17,513 bases of DNA, taken from Dunaliella salina. Its lineage: Eukaryota > Chlorophyta > Chlorophyceae > Chlamydomonadales > Dunaliellaceae. Where the stretch lies: contig MU069582.1 in the NCBI GenBank assembly GCA_002284615.2, positions 425,753-443,265 on the forward strand, given 5' to 3'. How positions within the stretch are numbered: the first letter of the stretch is position 1; each line of letters opens with the position of its first letter. Below are positions 16,069-17,513 of this stretch, piece after piece. Both the position numbers and the translations under genes were made by a program. The notes below the pieces were generated by a model. That model was not told the origin of the DNA and ran no database searches. It saw nothing but the letters and a program-made list of their open reading frames with translations.

Positions 16069-17020
16069 TTTCCTTCACAGGTGCAAAGTTCATAGACTGC
16101 CCTCATGGGCTGGTGGCGTGCAAGCCACAAGCACACTGTCCTCACAGGCACACTGTCCTCAAGTGAGGGAACACTATTCACAGGCACAGACTGCCCCCTG
16201 CAGGCATGGTCAGCCTTGCAACCCCTCCCCCCCCCATCACAGGTGGAGTGTTGTGAAACAGACTGCCCTCGTGGGCTGATGGCATATGCTCCGCACTTTC
16301 TTCACAGGCACACATTCTTCACAGGCCTGCAGTCCTAGCCTTGCAGTCGTGCATCCTGACTGATGGCTGCATAAAACCTAAGAAACCTGTCAAACCTCAC
16401 AGGCACACCATCCTCACAGGCGCACTGTCCTCAATGGCGCACAGTCTGAGCCTTGCAGTCGTGCATCCTGATTGATGGCTGCATAAAACCTAAGAAAGCC
16501 GTCAAACCTCACAGGCACACCGTCCTCACAGGTGCACTGTCCTCAATGGCGCTCAGTCTGAGCCTTGCAGTCATGCGTCCTGACTGATGGCTCCTTCACG
16601 TGAAGCCTTAGAAATCTGCTAAGCCTCAAATATTGCCCTCATGGGCTGGTGGCTATGCTCCGCACTGTCCTCACAGTCACACACACACTCCCTGCATTGC
16701 AATCATGCATTCTGTGCCTGATGGCTGCCTTGCATGGAACCTGTGACACCTGTAAAATCTCACTTCTTTTTGTTTAGTAACCAGTCTTAATCTTTAGCCC
16801 AGCAGTCATGCGTTTTGACTGAGTGGCTCCTTTCCTGTAAACGTGCGGGACGTGTAAAACCTCACAGAGGTGCACTGTCCCCACAGGCACACAGTCCTAG
16901 CCTTGCATCCATGCATTCTGGTTGATGGATGCCTCATGTGAAGCCTGAAAAACCTGTTGGACCCCACAGGCGCACTGTCTGCAGACTGCTCACACGGGCA
17001 GGTGGCACGCTCCATCAGGG
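16069..17020. repeat. Degenerate minisatellite, unit near 112 bp
   Basis: Units starting with CCTTGCAGTCGTGCATCCTG begin at 16339, 16451 and 16563 (exact 112-bp steps). More diverged ones start near 16691, 16796 and 16901 (128 and 105-bp steps). Each unit ends with a higher-order run of CACAGGCACACTGTCCT-like words, and that word alone is repeated at 16069-16330. The first two units are nearly identical, suggesting recent duplication. Open frames crossing this block are repeat artefacts. Confidence 0.85.
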
Positions 17021-17513
17021 GTAAAAAGAGGAGATGAAAGGTGAGCGCATCAGGGACCAGGAATACGCGGCACACTTGAGCACCGAAACACAGTGACCAG
17101 GGTGCTGCCGCTGCTGCTGCCGCCGCTGCTGCTGCTGTTGCTGCTGCTGCTGATGCTGCTGCTACTGCTTCACAGACACATTTTATCCTTCCAGGAGGAG
17201 CTGCTGGGCCGTAGATGAATCGCCTGGCAGCCATTGGGGCATTGGCTGCATCAGGTGCAACAGCGGCGGCAGAGACAACACATTGACTGCTGCTCACAGG
17301 CTGCCGAACAGGGGGAATCCCAAAGGCTGCTGCGGGGCCCGCCACGGGTCCCAGCCGCCCTGGAGCAGCAGAGACAGCACACTGGCTGCTGCTCATTGAG
17401 TGTGGAGCATGAAGAATCCCAAAGGCTGCTGCGGGGCCCGCTGCGGGGTCCAGCTGCCCCGCAGCAGCAGAGACAGCACACTGGTTGCTGCTCACTGGCT
17501 GCAGAACGGCGGG
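16806..17513 (-). CDS. Ala-rich repeat protein fragment (uncertain)
   Basis: The minus-strand frame is open for 229 codons to a stop at 16806 and lies close to the window edge, so its true start may be outside. Residues 2-34 and 35-67 are two copies of a 33-residue unit (SSxQCAVSAA...GPAAAFGI...), with a partial third. The DNA unit is 99 bp, so the frame is kept. A poly-Ala tract (about residues 111-132) follows, encoded by CTG/GCN repeats. The remainder overlaps the minisatellite and is probably not protein-like. A second frame is also open here, as CTG-rich repeats often allow, so coding is only moderately supported. No function can be assigned. Confidence 0.25.
   Translation of the reverse strand, partial: PAVLQPVSSNQCAVSAAAGQLDPAAGPAAAFGILHAPHSMSSSQCAVSAAPGRLGPVAGPAAAFGIPPVRQPVSSSQCVVSAAAVAPDAANAPMAARRFIYGPAAPPGRIKCVCEAVAAASAAAATAAAAAAAAAAAPWSLCFGAQVCRVFLVPDALTFHLLFLPLMERATCPCEQSADSAPVGSNRFFRLHMRHPSTRMHGCKARTVCLWGQCTSVRFYTSRTFTGKEPLSQNA
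17103..17170. repeat. CTG/CAG trinucleotide tract
   Basis: Mostly CTG with CCG, TTG, ATG and CTA interruptions over about 68 bp. Read on the minus strand it gives poly-Ala in the open frame. Confidence 0.9.
17272..17513. repeat. 99-bp tandem repeat
   Basis: Copies of GAGACAGCACACTGGCTGCTGCTCA-like sequence begin at 17272, 17371 and 17470, exactly 99 bp apart. The last is cut by the window end. Each contains CCCAAAGGCTGCTGCGGGGCCCG where complete. Confidence 0.88.

Noticed and set aside
16055..16338. Plus-strand ORFs in the CACAGGCACA block
   Set aside because: Open only because of the minisatellite; two frames are open at once and the translation is low-complexity.
16069..17020. CRISPR array
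   Set aside because: Repeat units are long, diverged and contiguous with no unique spacers of constant length, and the rest of the window is eukaryotic.

Overview
The window looks like repeat-rich nuclear DNA of a eukaryote. There are no operons, ribosome-binding sites, rRNA or tRNA genes, or long clean coding frames. It does have microsatellites, minisatellites, foldback repeats, a TIR transposon and decayed multi-domain retroelement copies. From memory, not checked, the retroelement protein resembles mobile-element proteins of green algae, so an alga is my best guess; the host stays uncertain.

Region by region: 1-2320 holds a (TG)n tract, two clusters of AAAGCGC-type motifs (about 330-1080 and 1671-1941, the second folding into two hairpins), TATA-like boxes and one weak Ser/Pro-rich ORF. 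2320-3600 has little recognisable. 3602-4921 is a non-autonomous DNA transposon with matching terminal inverted repeats, a TATA/TA target duplication and 10-bp phased subterminal repeats. 4930-7140 is intergenic, with two G-quadruplex motifs, a small retroelement fragment next to an A-tract, a possible SINE, a 30-bp minisatellite and a perfect 24-bp palindrome.

7140-13640 is the main cluster. On the minus strand a host element runs from about 12440 down to about 7140. Its broken frame encodes, in order: an N-terminal region, a PHD zinc finger, a 'GKCVGM' module, a methyltransferase-like region, RNase H, a C-x2-C-x7-H-x4-C finger and a PD-(D/E)XK-type endonuclease. I see no reverse-transcriptase domain. 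A second, 5'-truncated copy of the same family (10518-11780) sits inside the host just after the PHD finger. It is flanked by a perfect 13-bp direct repeat (10505-10517 and 11781-11793), and the host frame resumes across it. That is the usual mark of target-primed reverse transcription. A third copy at 13100-13640 is rearranged: a finger fragment on the minus strand lies head-on against a 3' tail on the plus strand.

13640-16060 shows almost nothing recognisable. 16070-17020 is a degenerate minisatellite with a unit near 112 bp. 17100-17513 has a CTG/CAG tract and a 99-bp tandem repeat that stays in frame in an Ala-rich minus-strand ORF running toward the window edge. No intact, confidently functional host gene was found.
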